Origin: UBA10518 sp022837185
GTDB taxonomy: Bacteria; Desulfobacterota; Desulfobulbia; Desulfobulbales; Desulfobulbaceae
NCBI GenBank assembly: GCA_034007705.1
Contig: JAVEQK010000016.1
Span: 1-64,000 of the forward strand
DNA: 64,000 nucleotides
Reading direction: 5' to 3'
Shown here: positions 17,169 to 26,658 of the stretch, in pieces
Position numbering within the stretch: the stretch's first letter is position 1
Layout: every line of letters starts with the position of its first letter
Made by a program: the position numbers and the translations under genes
The notes under the pieces: generated by a model
Databases searched by the model: none
Seen by the model: only the letters and a program-made list of their open reading frames with translations
Told to the model about the DNA's origin: nothing

Positions 17169-17245
17169 TGGCGCGCCCGGAGGGATTCGAACCCCCGGCC
17201 CTCGGATTCGAAGTCCGATGCTCTATCCGGCTGAGCTACGGGCGC
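17169..17245 (-). tRNA. tRNA-Arg (anticodon TCG)
   Basis: Seventy-seven bases with an encoded 3' CCA. The acceptor stem GCGCCCG pairs with CGGGCGC. The D-arm is GCTCAGCCGGATAGAGC, the anticodon stem TCGGA/TCCGA closes the 7-base loop CTTCGAA, giving anticodon TCG, and the T-arm contains GGTTCGAATCC. It has its own promoter and follows the M50 protease gene on the same strand. Confidence 0.97.
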
Positions 17246-17271
17246 AGGGCGGACGGCGTTTGTCCGCCGGC

Positions 17272-17300
17272 ATAATAGAGAAAAAACCAAGGATGCGCAA
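17272..17300 (-). promoter_or_regulatory. Promoter for tRNA-Arg
   Basis: On the minus strand: TTGCGC (plus 17295-17300), 17 bases, TATTAT (17272-17277). A 7-bp inverted repeat GGCGGAC/GTCCGCC (about 17249-17269) lies between it and the tRNA and would form a 5' leader hairpin. Confidence 0.62.
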
Positions 17301-17312
17301 GGCCCATTATCC

Positions 17313-17933
17313 TCAGCCCAGCAGCAGGGTATTGGCAAAGCGGATAATCGGCATGATCACCTTGGAGATAATGCCGAGGTAAAACAGCACCAGCAGCAGA
17401 ATAAAGCCGAAGGGCTCAAGCTTTTCGTAGCTCCTGGCCATGTCCGGCGGCAGAATGCCCATGAGGATCTTCGAGCCGTCCAGGGGCGGAATCGGCAGGA
17501 TGTTGAACACCGCCAGCATGACGTTGATCCAGACGCTGGCCGCCAGCATCTGCGCCACGGGCATGAGGACGAACATCGGCAGGAAGGGAAACATCAGCAA
17601 CAGCTTCACCAGCAAGGCGCTGGCCACCGCCAGGACCATGTTGGCACCCGGGCCGGCCAGGGCGACCAGCAGCATGCCCTTGCGCGGGTCCCTGAAATAG
17701 ACGGGATTGACCGGCACCGGTTTGGCCCAGCCGATCTTCATGATGATAAAGGCCAGCACCCCCAGCGGGTCGAGGTGCTTGAGCGGGTTCATGGTCAGCC
17801 GCCCGGCATTTCTGGCCGTGGGGTCGCCGAGGTTCCAGGCCACATACCCGTGGGCCAGCTCATGAAACGTCAGCGCGAAGAGAAACGGCGGGGCCAGGAT
17901 GATGAGCTGCTGAAGAAGATGTTGCATATCCAT
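17313..17933 (-). CDS. Site-2 protease family zinc metallopeptidase (M50B)
   Basis: The product has 206 residues and is almost entirely membrane-embedded. HELAH at residues 24-28 is the zinc HExxH inside TM1, and NILPIPPLDGSKIL carries the third ligand Asp in the NxxPxxxLDG motif. NPLKHLDPLG is typical of the short, PDZ-less bacterial S2P group. These enzymes cleave transmembrane segments of substrates in the inner membrane, often in signalling; the substrate here is unknown. The next gene upstream ends 6 bases away, so it likely shares a transcript with the DUF3047 gene. Confidence 0.9.
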   Translation of the reverse strand: MDMQHLLQQLIILAPPFLFALTFHELAHGYVAWNLGDPTARNAGRLTMNPLKHLDPLGVLAFIIMKIGWAKPVPVNPVYFRDPRKGMLLVALAGPGANMVLAVASALLVKLLLMFPFLPMFVLMPVAQMLAASVWINVMLAVFNILPIPPLDGSKILMGILPPDMARSYEKLEPFGFILLLVLFYLGIISKVIMPIIRFANTLLLG

Positions 17934-17938
17934 GTGTA

Positions 17939-18679
17939 TTATTCTTCCTGTCCGACAACATATATATAATCCATAAAGGAGACTGCCGCCTCGCCGGTAT
18001 CGTCGGAATCGTTCATTATCGCCAGCGAGGCGGTTGCGGGCGGCTTGCCCCCGAAAGCTTTTTCATAATCCTCGATGATGTGCACCTCCTCCTCGACCCA
18101 TGTACCCTTCTCCTCTTCTCCTGAACGGAGGATGATCAGCCGGGCCCGGTCGGTATAGGAACTGGGATATATGCTCTCGGAATGGGGTTTGCTGGCCCAG
18201 ACATAATTCAGGCTGCTCTGGGGAGGATATGCACCGTACACGACTTTGGCAATACCGTACTGCAGCTTTTCGCCCAATGTCGCCGCCGCCGGATCGTACT
18301 TGAACATGATGTACACCCGCAGCGGATAATCATCGCCGGACTTCCGCTCCACATCCCCCTTCTGGTAGACGTTGTCCACTTTCCAGCGCCATTTGACCAC
18401 GGGATAGCTGTAGACATCGAATTCCTGCCGGTGGCGGATGCCGGACGCCGAGGCGCTGCTCCTGGCTTCCAGGATGGTGCCGTCCCCTGTTTTGCGGATC
18501 GCGTACCGGGTATGTTTGTCAATTTTTGGAAAGGTAACGGGCTCCCAATCGTCCAGGCTGGCAAAGTCTTCGCGAATGACCGGTTCCGCGCCATGGACGG
18601 GGAGAAAAATCAGGGTCAGGAAGAGAAAAAAAAAGGGAACCGGCATCAGCCGCCTTATCTGCGGCCCCGGTCCATTCAT
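17939..18679 (-). CDS. DUF3047 exported protein
   Basis: The product is 246 residues from the ATG at 18677-18679. The signal peptide (hydrophobic core PVPFFFLFLTLIFLP) ends near VHGAEP. The mature part shows the DUF3047 pattern: WRWKVDNVYQKGDVERKSGDD (WRWKVDNVYQ / KGDVERKSGDD), RVYIMFKYDP, LNYVWASK and VSFMDYIYV, a beta-sandwich related to carbohydrate-binding folds. Function is unknown. The ATG lies 4 bases after the stop of the nucleotidyltransferase gene, with the ribosome site AGTAGGG overlapping that stop; longer starts at 18712 or 18760 would overlap the upstream gene more. Confidence 0.82.
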   Translation of the reverse strand: MNGPGPQIRRLMPVPFFFLFLTLIFLPVHGAEPVIREDFASLDDWEPVTFPKIDKHTRYAIRKTGDGTILEARSSASASGIRHRQEFDVYSYPVVKWRWKVDNVYQKGDVERKSGDDYPLRVYIMFKYDPAAATLGEKLQYGIAKVVYGAYPPQSSLNYVWASKPHSESIYPSSYTDRARLIILRSGEEEKGTWVEEEVHIIEDYEKAFGGKPPATASLAIMNDSDDTGEAAVSFMDYIYVVGQEE

Positions 18680-18683
18680 TGCC

Positions 18684-21419
18684 CTACTTTCCTGTTCCGG
18701 TTCCACGCCCATCCCGTTCCCCTTTATTTTTTCTCGCCTGACGAAGTGGATAGTGATCAAGAATCAGCCGCACCGCCTCGTCATGGCTCCTTATCTCACC
18801 GTTCAACTGGGCCTCGATGACATGATTGAGCATGGTCCGGAAATTCGGCCCGGGCCTGTATCCCAGGCGCTGCAGGTCGCTCCCCCTGAGCAGGGGCTCC
18901 TCGCTGTCCAGTCTGGTCACATACTGGGAGACCGCCTTCTGGATCTGCTTTTTGCGGGCAATGGACATAAGATAGAGCAGCCCCTCATTATCCAGATCCT
19001 GGAGCAGCCAGTATATTTCACTGGGCTTCATATAGGGCCGATGCAGCATATCGAGGGCGATCCGGTCCGCCTCCGTCTTCTGGCGGACCAGTTTTTTTTC
19101 GATTTTTTCCGGCAGTTCGAAGCGCCGGCAGAACTGGATAAGCTCCCTTGCTCCGGAACGGCTCATTATGCCGAGCAGGTAGACCATCCACTGGTCCAGA
19201 GATTCATCGAGATACAGGAGCTTGAACCAGGAAACCGCCCTGGTGGCCTGGGTCAGCACATGAACGAAACGCCTGTCGATGCGGAGATTCGGCTTGAGGT
19301 CCGGCCACAGGAACTGGAACAGGTCGAAATCGGCCATGCGCCGGAGGGCCGGAAGCGGATCATCCTCCGACAGGATCAGGCGGAGCTCGTTGAAGAAGCG
19401 CTGGGGAGAGAAACGGTCGAAGAGCCGCATCTGCACGGCATTCTTGAGCAGCTTCTCGGTGTGCTTGGCGATGCGGAAATCGAGACGCTGCTCAAAGCGG
19501 ATGGCCCGGAAAATTCTGGCCGGATCCTCGACAAAACTCAGGTTGTGCAGCACGCTGATCCGTTGTTTTTTCAAATCGTTCTGGCTGTTGAAAAAATCGA
19601 CCAGGGTCCCGAAACGGTCGGGATTGAGGTGGATCGCCATGGCGTTGACGGTAAAATCTCGGCGGTAGAGATCAAGCTTGATGGAAGAAAGCTCCACCGT
19701 CGGGATCGCCGCCGGATACTCGTAATATTCCAGCCTGGCCGTGGCCACGTCGATCCGCGTGCCGTCCCTGAGAATGACCGTCGCCGTCGCGAACTTCCTG
19801 TGGGTTCTGACCGCTGCCTGCAGCTCGGCAGCCAGTTCCTTGGCAAAATGGATGCCGTTGCCTTCAATGACGATGTCCAGGTCAAGGTTTCTGATGTGCA
19901 GGAGCAGGTCCCGGACGAAACCGCCCACCACGTAGGCATGGTACTTCAGCCGTTCCGCCACCTCCCCTGCCCGCCGGAGCAGGACCATGATGTCGCGGTC
20001 AAGATGGTCGGCCATCAGGGTCGTCAGGTTGCGCGTCCTGGTGGTGGACGGCTGCTCCTCCTCGTGGAGGAGGTTGCGCGGCAGGTGAGCCGGATCGTTG
20101 ACCAGCAGGTTGAGGAGATCGGTGCGGGTAATGACGCCGACGATCCTGTCCTTTTCCACCACCGGAATGAGCCGCTGCCGGTGGCCGATGATCAGTTCCT
20201 GGATATCGGCCAGTGTTGCCGTGGTCGGCAGGGTGGCGATCTCGGTGGTCATATAGTCGCTGACCGGCAGGTAGCCGAGCTTGTGAAAAATGGCCTTTTC
20301 CACCACCCGCCTGGATATCAGGCCGAGAATGGCAGGCGGCTGATCCTCCTCTTCATTGTCCTGCTCGGGAGAGACGACCGGCAGCACGGTGATGTTGTAG
20401 CGGGTCAGCAGGTCGTGGGCCATATTGATGGAGACATCGGGGGTCACTGTGATAACCGGGGAGGACATGATCTCGGCCGCAATTGCCCGGGGCCGGATGT
20501 AGCGGTGCAGGAGGTGGACCAGCTTCTCCTCGGCCTCGATCAGGGTCATGTCCCTGATGGTCGCCGCCGCCGCCGAAGCATGGCCGCCGCCGCCGAAATC
20601 CCTGGCGATGATGCCGACGTTGACCTCCGGAATCCGGCTGCGGGCGATGAGATAGGTGCGCTCGCCCATACAGATCAGGCCGAACAGCACATCAAGGTTT
20701 TCCATGACCATGAGCCGGTGGAGGATGACGGCGAAACTGTCCTCGTATTCCTGGAGGGTCAGCTTGGTGACGACGATCTCAATGGACTGGATCGTATAGG
20801 TCGTCGCGTTCTTCAGCAGGTTGTTCAACAGGCCGATCTGCCGGGCGGAAAGGTCCTGGGAGATGAACTGGCTGACGATGTCGAGATTCGCCCCGTGCTG
20901 GAGCAGCCATGAGGCGGCCTGGAGGTCGGCGCCGGTCGTGGATGCATGCAGGAAGTTTCCCGTATCCTCGTAAATGCCGAGGGCAAGAAGGGTGGCTTCC
21001 TCCGGGGAAGGCTCGATCTGCCGTTCCTGAAAAAGACGGACAAAGATGGTCGAGGTCGAACCGACCAGTTCAATAACCTCCAGATCGCCGGTCAGGTCAC
21101 CGGCCGTCGAGGGATGATGGTCGTAGATATGGAGCTCGATCCCCGGATTATTCAGGCATTCCTGCAGCTTGCCGATCCGGTTGGGCTGCCGCGTATCGAC
21201 CACGATCAACCGCCCGACATTTTCCAGGTTAATATTTTTCAGCCGCTTGAAGGCATAGATATGACGGAATTCCTGGGCCAGGTAATCGCGCACGACTTTT
21301 TCCTGGGACCCGGAAAACACCAGTTCGGCCTGTGGATACAGCCTTTTGGCGGCAACCATGGAGGCAAGCGCGTCAAAATCCGCATTGAGGTGGGTGGTGA
21401 TGACGTCCATGTCGATCAT
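18684..21419 (-). CDS. DHH-CBS-polyA polymerase fusion: A-adding tRNA nucleotidyltransferase
   Basis: The product is 911 residues. Order: a DHH phosphoesterase domain (about 1-310, with TTHLNADFDALAS, YDHHPS and GGGGHASAAA), two CBS domains (about 315-475, with IMSSPVITVTPD and DYMTTEIATLP), then class II nucleotidyltransferase (about 495-900) with VVGGFVRDLLL, DLDIVIEGNG and the DFTVNAMA motif. This architecture is known for A-adding enzymes of split CCA systems, which complete the tRNA 3' end together with a CC-adding enzyme. GGAGAAGGG just before 21419 supports this start; 13 further upstream codons are possible. tRNA-Arg nearby already encodes its CCA. Confidence 0.88.
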   Translation of the reverse strand: MIDMDVITTHLNADFDALASMVAAKRLYPQAELVFSGSQEKVVRDYLAQEFRHIYAFKRLKNINLENVGRLIVVDTRQPNRIGKLQECLNNPGIELHIYDHHPSTAGDLTGDLEVIELVGSTSTIFVRLFQERQIEPSPEEATLLALGIYEDTGNFLHASTTGADLQAASWLLQHGANLDIVSQFISQDLSARQIGLLNNLLKNATTYTIQSIEIVVTKLTLQEYEDSFAVILHRLMVMENLDVLFGLICMGERTYLIARSRIPEVNVGIIARDFGGGGHASAAAATIRDMTLIEAEEKLVHLLHRYIRPRAIAAEIMSSPVITVTPDVSINMAHDLLTRYNITVLPVVSPEQDNEEEDQPPAILGLISRRVVEKAIFHKLGYLPVSDYMTTEIATLPTTATLADIQELIIGHRQRLIPVVEKDRIVGVITRTDLLNLLVNDPAHLPRNLLHEEEQPSTTRTRNLTTLMADHLDRDIMVLLRRAGEVAERLKYHAYVVGGFVRDLLLHIRNLDLDIVIEGNGIHFAKELAAELQAAVRTHRKFATATVILRDGTRIDVATARLEYYEYPAAIPTVELSSIKLDLYRRDFTVNAMAIHLNPDRFGTLVDFFNSQNDLKKQRISVLHNLSFVEDPARIFRAIRFEQRLDFRIAKHTEKLLKNAVQMRLFDRFSPQRFFNELRLILSEDDPLPALRRMADFDLFQFLWPDLKPNLRIDRRFVHVLTQATRAVSWFKLLYLDESLDQWMVYLLGIMSRSGARELIQFCRRFELPEKIEKKLVRQKTEADRIALDMLHRPYMKPSEIYWLLQDLDNEGLLYLMSIARKKQIQKAVSQYVTRLDSEEPLLRGSDLQRLGYRPGPNFRTMLNHVIEAQLNGEIRSHDEAVRLILDHYPLRQARKNKGERDGRGTGTGK

Positions 21420-21474
21420 TATACCCTTCTCCCGGCCCGGCGCAAAATGATTCGGCACCCTTTGGGAAAAGCGA

Positions 21475-22383
21475 TCAGTCCAGGAAGGCGATCAGCCGGT
21501 ACAGGAGCGGCAGTGTCATGAAAGACGCCAGGATGCCGTAGCCGACCATGGCCGAGGAAAGGCGGGGACTGAGCCCGGCCATGGAGGCAAGCGCTCCGGC
21601 CGCCACCATGGGCGGCATCGCTGTTTCAAACAGGGATACCTGGATCGCAGACCCGGTCAGGCCAAGGAGCATGCATGCGGCAATGAAGAGCAGCGGCGTC
21701 AGCAGCAGCCTTGCCGTCAGGCCGAAGAGCAGGGGCAGCCGTTCGGCGGACACCATGCGGAGCCGGAGCTGGAATCCTATGGCCACCATGACCACCGGCA
21801 CCAGGGAATCGGCCGTCATCTGCAGCAGCATTGCCGCCCAGGGAGGATATGAAGCGCCGCGCAGCACAAGGGCCGCCGCCAGGGCAATGAAAGGCGGAAA
21901 AAGCACGATCCGTGCCGCAATCCTCCCCGGGGTCGGCCTCTCGCCGTCGCTGTACAGCGCAAGAATCACGGCGCCGTACGTTGACAGGGCAAGAAAGGAG
22001 CCGAACTGGTCATAGAGGATGGCATAGGTCAGCCCGGACCCGCCGTAGAAAAGCTCCACCATGGGGATGCCAAGAAAGGCGGTGTTGCCGAGGGGAACCA
22101 TCAGCAGCAGAGAGCCGGTGATGGCCCGGGGCCAGGCGCACAGTCTGGAGACCCCGAAAACCAGAAGCGAGGAACAAAGCACCGCCAGCCAGGCCATCAG
22201 AACCGGCGCCAGGAGCTCGGCGGTGAAGGCCAGCTTCGGCGCCTGCACAAGAATCAGCGCCGGCAGGGCGACATAGATCACGTACAGGTTGAGGCTCCTG
22301 TCCGTATCGGCCGGAAAGAGCGGGATCCGGCGCAGGATGTTGCCTGCCGCCAGAAGGAAGAGAAAAGGGAGGACACGTTCCAT
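21475..22383 (-). CDS. AEC family transporter (auxin efflux carrier-like permease)
   Basis: The product is 302 residues with about ten membrane segments. The N-terminal half has PLGNTAFLGIPMVELFYG, the characteristic AEC motif with NTAFLG, and the C-terminal half repeats the fold with FETAMPPMVAAGALA. Bacterial members export or exchange malonate, malate or other organic acids; the substrate here is unknown. ATG at 22383 is preferred over a GTG ten codons upstream because it begins directly before the first helix. It ends 55 bases before the nucleotidyltransferase gene and may be co-transcribed with it. Confidence 0.85.
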   Translation of the reverse strand: MERVLPFLFLLAAGNILRRIPLFPADTDRSLNLYVIYVALPALILVQAPKLAFTAELLAPVLMAWLAVLCSSLLVFGVSRLCAWPRAITGSLLLMVPLGNTAFLGIPMVELFYGGSGLTYAILYDQFGSFLALSTYGAVILALYSDGERPTPGRIAARIVLFPPFIALAAALVLRGASYPPWAAMLLQMTADSLVPVVMVAIGFQLRLRMVSAERLPLLFGLTARLLLTPLLFIAACMLLGLTGSAIQVSLFETAMPPMVAAGALASMAGLSPRLSSAMVGYGILASFMTLPLLYRLIAFLD

Positions 22384-22805
22384 TTTTGCCTGCCGGACTG
22401 ATATTGCCGCCACCTCCTGGGGGAGGGACCATCATGATGAAGCCACGTAGTCAATTTTCTCCGGGAATTCAAGTTGTATTTACGGATCCGGTTTTTTCTC
22501 TTTTCCTTTGTTGGCGGGAATTCCTCCAGGGTGCTCTCTCCATCCCCGGCCCAGGTTTGTCAAGGGTCGGGCCGCAATGTTCTCCCGGGAAGGGGCAGCA
22601 CGCATGGCTTGGACAAGGGCGGCGGCCGCTTGGAATTGATCCTGGAACTGATTATTCTTAACAACTAAATATAATATTTTCATTGACATAGAAGAACCGA
22701 ATGAATAATGAATTACCATTCATTGCCGTATTTGTTTCCGGCCGCCGGGAGATGAACGGGCACCCGTTGGTCCGGAAGGGAATGGTCAAAAAAAGGAGGA
22801 AAAAA
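22384..22805. other. Intergenic region upstream of the carbonic anhydrase gene
   Basis: No gene is supported. An A/T-rich patch at 22650-22690 contains TATAAT (22670-22675), preceded by a poor -35 at about 22648-22653, and is the best promoter candidate for the downstream gene. AAAGGAGG at 22793-22800 is its ribosome site. Confidence 0.4.
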
Positions 22806-23612
22806 ATGAACAAAATAGTTGGCGCGACGCTTGTTCTTTGCTGCTTTATCCTGGCGTTCAGTGTTTTTCAGGCCGGCGCCCGCGGCACAGCAGTTCAGAA
22901 ACCGGGCCCCGATGAGGCCATCATGATGCTGAAGGAAGGAAACCAGCGTTTTGTGAGCGGCAATGCCGCTCACCCGCACACCGACAACGCCCGCCTCATC
23001 CAGGCCGGCAGGGAAAACCAGGGCGACCATGCCTATGCCACGATTCTCTCCTGCTCCGATTCCCGGGTGCCGGTCGAACGCATTTTCGACGCCGGTGTCA
23101 TGGATCTCTTTATCATCCGCGTCGCCGGCAATGTTGTCGATGTCGACGAAGCGGGATCAATCGAATACGGCCTCGCCCATGTCAATACTCCCGTCCTCGT
23201 CGTCCTGGGGCACACCCAGTGCGGGGCGGTTACCGCGGTAACCAGCGCCGTTCAGGGACACGGTCATCCCCTGGAAATAAATATCCCCCCGCTGGTCGAC
23301 AACATACAGCCCGCCGTGGAACGGGCCATGGCCGCGCTTCCCGGGGCGGAAACCGGACACATCATTGCCAGGGGCATCGAGGAAAACGTCTGGCAGGCCA
23401 TTGAAGACCTGTTCATGCGCAGCCCGGTCAGCCGGGAATTGGTACAAAGCGGCAGGGCCAAGGTCGTCGGCGCCGTTTACGACGTCGGCACCGGGAGCGT
23501 TGCCTGGCTGCCGGAGGAAAAGACCGGTGAAATTCTCGCCCGGGTGGAGCAGGACCCCCGGCGTGAGATCAAAGCGGTTGCCGGCGAAGGGGAACCGCAT
23601 CCGGCCCATTAG
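22806..23612 (+). CDS. Periplasmic beta-class carbonic anhydrase
   Basis: The product is 268 residues. A signal peptide (about 1-26, VGATLVLCCFILAFSVFQAGA split as VGATLVLCCF / ILAFSVFQAGA) is followed by the beta-CA domain. The zinc site motifs are CSDSRVP and GHTQCGAV: Cys, the Asp/Arg dyad, His and Cys. It interconverts CO2 and bicarbonate. A Sec signal puts it in the periplasm, where it could help supply or trap bicarbonate. The ATG is preceded by a near-perfect GGAGG, which rules in this start over an ATG 35 codons upstream. Confidence 0.93.
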   Translation: MNKIVGATLVLCCFILAFSVFQAGARGTAVQKPGPDEAIMMLKEGNQRFVSGNAAHPHTDNARLIQAGRENQGDHAYATILSCSDSRVPVERIFDAGVMDLFIIRVAGNVVDVDEAGSIEYGLAHVNTPVLVVLGHTQCGAVTAVTSAVQGHGHPLEINIPPLVDNIQPAVERAMAALPGAETGHIIARGIEENVWQAIEDLFMRSPVSRELVQSGRAKVVGAVYDVGTGSVAWLPEEKTGEILARVEQDPRREIKAVAGEGEPHPAH

Positions 23613-23917
23613 GAAAAGTCGGGCCCGTCCCGGAAATATTTCCTTCAGGCCATTTCCTCCGGCACTGCCCGCTTCCGCAGGGAATGGCCTTGAAGCGCAC
23701 GGCGGCCGTTTGCTGACCGCACGGCAAATTCTTGTCTTCTCCAGTTCTTTCCGATATGATCAGACTGACTGTTTATGATGATCGGCCCTGCATGCATTGC
23801 GACGCCGGCTGAGCAGCGCGGTGATTTCCCTGATTACCGGACTCTTCATCCATGGCGCAGCCCTGCGGAGGACCGCATCGTTTCCTGAACAACCGCGCAC
23901 CGGCAGCACGGCGCAAT
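23613..23917. other. Intergenic region with no recognisable feature
   Basis: About 300 bases between the carbonic anhydrase gene and the next gene. I see no gene, strong hairpin with T-run, or promoter of good quality. Confidence 0.4.
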
Positions 23918-24631
23918 ATGGACATCATCAAGATCCACTATGCCTTTACCTTTGACGACGGGCGGGAGGAGGTCTTTGACCTTGCCATTGATTCCCGTTC
24001 CCTGGAAGTGCTCAACACTCCCGCGGACGATCTGCCGGAGTGGACCCGGCTGGAATTTCATCAGTGTGCCAATTGTCCCTTCACGCCCGCAGCCATGCCC
24101 CACTGTCCGGTGGCAGTGTGCCTGATCCAGGTTATCGGACGCTTTCAGAACGTGGTTTCCCACAACGAGACCGTATTGACCGTCACCACCGATGAACGGC
24201 AGGTCTCGCAGCGCACCACGGCGCAAAAAGGAATCAGCTCCCTCCTCGGTCTGCTGTTCGCCGCCAGCGGCTGTCCCCATACCTCCTATTTCAAGCCCAT
24301 GGCACGGTATCATCTGCCGCTGTCCTCGGAGGATGAAACCTATTACCGGGCAACCGCCATGTATCTGCTGGCCCAGTACATGCGCCATAAAAAAGGACTG
24401 GAAGTGGACCTGGAACTGGACGGGCTCAAATCAATCTACCGCAACGTCCACAAACTGAACACCATGATCGCGGAACGGATACGCAGCGCCACACGGGCCG
24501 ACTCTTCGGTCAATGCCGTTGTCCTGCTGGACATGATCAGCAATTTGATGCCCTTTGTCCTGGACGAGAACATGGACAAGATCCTGCCCCTGTTCAGCTC
24601 CTATCTGCCCGCGGCTGAAACAGGGCAATAA
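23918..24631 (+). CDS. Conserved protein of unknown function with a HQCxNCPF cysteine motif (DUF6901-like)
   Basis: The product is 237 residues, soluble, without signal peptide. The N-terminal domain has KIHYAFTFDDGREEVFDLAI, then WTRLEFHQCANCPF and PHCPVAVCL: four cysteines in a CxxC...CxxxxC arrangement that may bind a metal. The C-terminal half is helical (LGLLFAASGCPHTSYFKPMARYHLP split as LGLLFAASGC / PHTSYFKPMARYHLP). I associate this pattern with DUF6901 from memory, not certainty. The ATG at 23918 starts the conserved strand; a frame-compatible ATG 22 codons upstream is possible. No function is known. Confidence 0.7.
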   Translation: MDIIKIHYAFTFDDGREEVFDLAIDSRSLEVLNTPADDLPEWTRLEFHQCANCPFTPAAMPHCPVAVCLIQVIGRFQNVVSHNETVLTVTTDERQVSQRTTAQKGISSLLGLLFAASGCPHTSYFKPMARYHLPLSSEDETYYRATAMYLLAQYMRHKKGLEVDLELDGLKSIYRNVHKLNTMIAERIRSATRADSSVNAVVLLDMISNLMPFVLDENMDKILPLFSSYLPAAETGQ

Positions 24632-24672
24632 CCCCATCCCATCGGATACTTTTCGCACCCTCCAGGACCAAC

Positions 24673-26658
24673 ATGGGAATCGCCGCTGACATAATCCTCA
24701 TCGTGGTGGCCGCCCTGATCGGCGCCCTCATCGCCCAGAAGCTCAGGCAGCCCCTGATTCTCGGCTATATAGCCGCCGGCATTGTCATCGGTCCGCACAG
24801 CGGCGGCATCACCATCTCCGAGTTTCATGAAATTGAACTCCTGGCCGAGATCGGGGTGGCCCTGCTCCTCTTCGCCCTCGGGCTGGAATTTTCCCTGCGG
24901 GAACTCAAGCCGGTCTGGAAAATCGCCCTTATCGGCACCCCCATCCAGATTCTGTTGACCATGGCCTACGGCTATGGAATCGGCACGATGTTCGACTGGA
25001 CCCCGATCCATGCCCTCTGGTTCGGCGCGCTCATCGCCTTGTCCAGCACGATGATCACCCTGAAGACACTCATGTCCCAGGGATGGATGGGCACCCTGTC
25101 CAGCAGGGTGATGATCGGCATGCTGCTGGCCCAGGACCTGGCCGTGGTGCCGATGATGATCATCCTGCCGCAGCTCAGCGATCCGGCGGCCGGTCTGCCG
25201 CTGATCGGCATGGCGGTTGTCAAGTCGGTGGTTTTTCTGCTGTCGATGTTCTTTCTCGGCACCAGGATCCTGCCCCTGCTGCTCGGGTACATTGCCCAGT
25301 GGAATTCACGGGAGCTCTTTATTCTTACCAATTTGGCCATAGGACTGGGCATCGGTTATGCCACGTATCTGTTCGGCCTCTCCTTCGCCTTTGGAGCCTT
25401 CATCGCCGGCATGGTCCTGAGCGAGTCCGATTACGGCCATCAGGCGCTGAGTGACATCATTCCCCTGCGGGACGTCTTCGGCCTGCTTTTTTTCACCTCG
25501 GTGGGCATGCTCCTGGACATCAACTTTCTGCTGGACAGTTGGAAGATGATTGTCATCCTGCTGCTGCTGGTCGCCCTGGGCAAGGGTGTTATTTTCTCCC
25601 TCCTTGCCTGGCTGTTCCGGTACCGAAACATCATTCCCCTTGCCCTGGGTCTCGGCCTGTTCCAGGTCGGCGAGTTTTCCTTTGTCCTCGCCCGGGTGGG
25701 GCTGGAAACCAATTCCATCGATACCCGGATCTACTCCCTGATCCTGGCCACCTCCGTGATCAGCATGGTCATGACCCCGTTTGTGTCCGGCCTGGCCCCC
25801 CCGCTGTACCGGCTCAAACGCCATTTTTTCCAGCATGAACCGCTGCAGACCATCAATGTTCCCCAGAAAGGCCTGACCAATCATGTCGTCATTGCCGGCG
25901 GAGGCAGGGTCGGCCAGCACATAGCCCAGGTCCTGCAGCAGCTGCATGTCCCCTTTGTCATCGTTGAACTCAATCACCAGAGGATGACCGAGTGCAAGGA
26001 GGCCGACTACCCCGTCATCTACGGCGACATGACGCAGCTGATCGTTCTTGATGCCGCGGAACTGGCCACGGCAAAGCAGCTGCTGATCACTCCGCCTTCG
26101 ATTGTCGACGCCCGGGCCATTGTCCGCCACGCCCGGAAAATCAATCCAGGCCTCCAGATCGTGGCCAGGGCCGAAGGGGTGGAGCAAACCAGAACCTTGT
26201 ATGAGGACGGCGTCTCCATGGTCGTTCTTCCTGAAATGGAAGCCGGATTGGAAATTGCCCGGCAGGCGCTGCTGGGTCTGCAGATCCCGGCCACCCTGAT
26301 CCAGGAATATACCGATATGGTCCGGCAGGAGATGTACGAACCCCTTTTCTCCTCCCGGTATGACTACCGTCTGATCACCCAGCTCAACAGCGCCAAGAAC
26401 CTGCTGGAAATCTCCTGGGTGGAGATAGAGCCCGAAAGTCCGTTGAACGGGCAGGCCATAAAGGATGCGGGGATCCGCACCCGCACCGGGGCAACCATCG
26501 TCGGTATTATCCGCCACGGGATCTTCCGGCCCAACCCCGACCCGGAGCACACCTTTTCGCCCGGCGACCTTGTTGCCATTGTCGGCAGTCCCAGGGAGCG
26601 GGACCTGTTCAGGGAGATAATGCTGGGCGGGACCGGACCGACGGAGGGAACAGGTTAA
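24673..26658 (+). CDS. Kef-type monovalent cation:proton antiporter with TrkA-N and TrkA-C domains
   Basis: The product is 661 residues. About twelve membrane segments (1-385) form a CPA2 exchanger domain, with GYIAAGIVIGPHSGG, then the FALGLEFSLREL and FGAFIAGMVLSESDYGHQA motifs. A Rossmann TrkA-N domain follows (about 405-520, VVIAGGGRVGQHIAQVLQQL), and a TrkA-C domain (about 575-655). Relatives KefB/C and YbaL exchange K+ or Na+ for H+, gated by NAD(H) or nucleotides at the RCK domain. It stands alone, and its end overlaps the convergent KamA gene by 4 bases. Confidence 0.92.
   Translation: MGIAADIILIVVAALIGALIAQKLRQPLILGYIAAGIVIGPHSGGITISEFHEIELLAEIGVALLLFALGLEFSLRELKPVWKIALIGTPIQILLTMAYGYGIGTMFDWTPIHALWFGALIALSSTMITLKTLMSQGWMGTLSSRVMIGMLLAQDLAVVPMMIILPQLSDPAAGLPLIGMAVVKSVVFLLSMFFLGTRILPLLLGYIAQWNSRELFILTNLAIGLGIGYATYLFGLSFAFGAFIAGMVLSESDYGHQALSDIIPLRDVFGLLFFTSVGMLLDINFLLDSWKMIVILLLLVALGKGVIFSLLAWLFRYRNIIPLALGLGLFQVGEFSFVLARVGLETNSIDTRIYSLILATSVISMVMTPFVSGLAPPLYRLKRHFFQHEPLQTINVPQKGLTNHVVIAGGGRVGQHIAQVLQQLHVPFVIVELNHQRMTECKEADYPVIYGDMTQLIVLDAAELATAKQLLITPPSIVDARAIVRHARKINPGLQIVARAEGVEQTRTLYEDGVSMVVLPEMEAGLEIARQALLGLQIPATLIQEYTDMVRQEMYEPLFSSRYDYRLITQLNSAKNLLEISWVEIEPESPLNGQAIKDAGIRTRTGATIVGIIRHGIFRPNPDPEHTFSPGDLVAIVGSPRERDLFREIMLGGTGPTEGTG

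Noticed and set aside
18438..20912. An 824-codon open frame opposite the DHH-CBS-nucleotidyltransferase gene
   Set aside because: Antisense to a gene with clear domain motifs; no domain or ribosome site of its own.
23229..23242. GTTACC-GC-GGTAAC inside the carbonic anhydrase gene, similar to the operator dyads
   Set aside because: The spacer is 2 rather than 4 bases, and it lies inside coding sequence.
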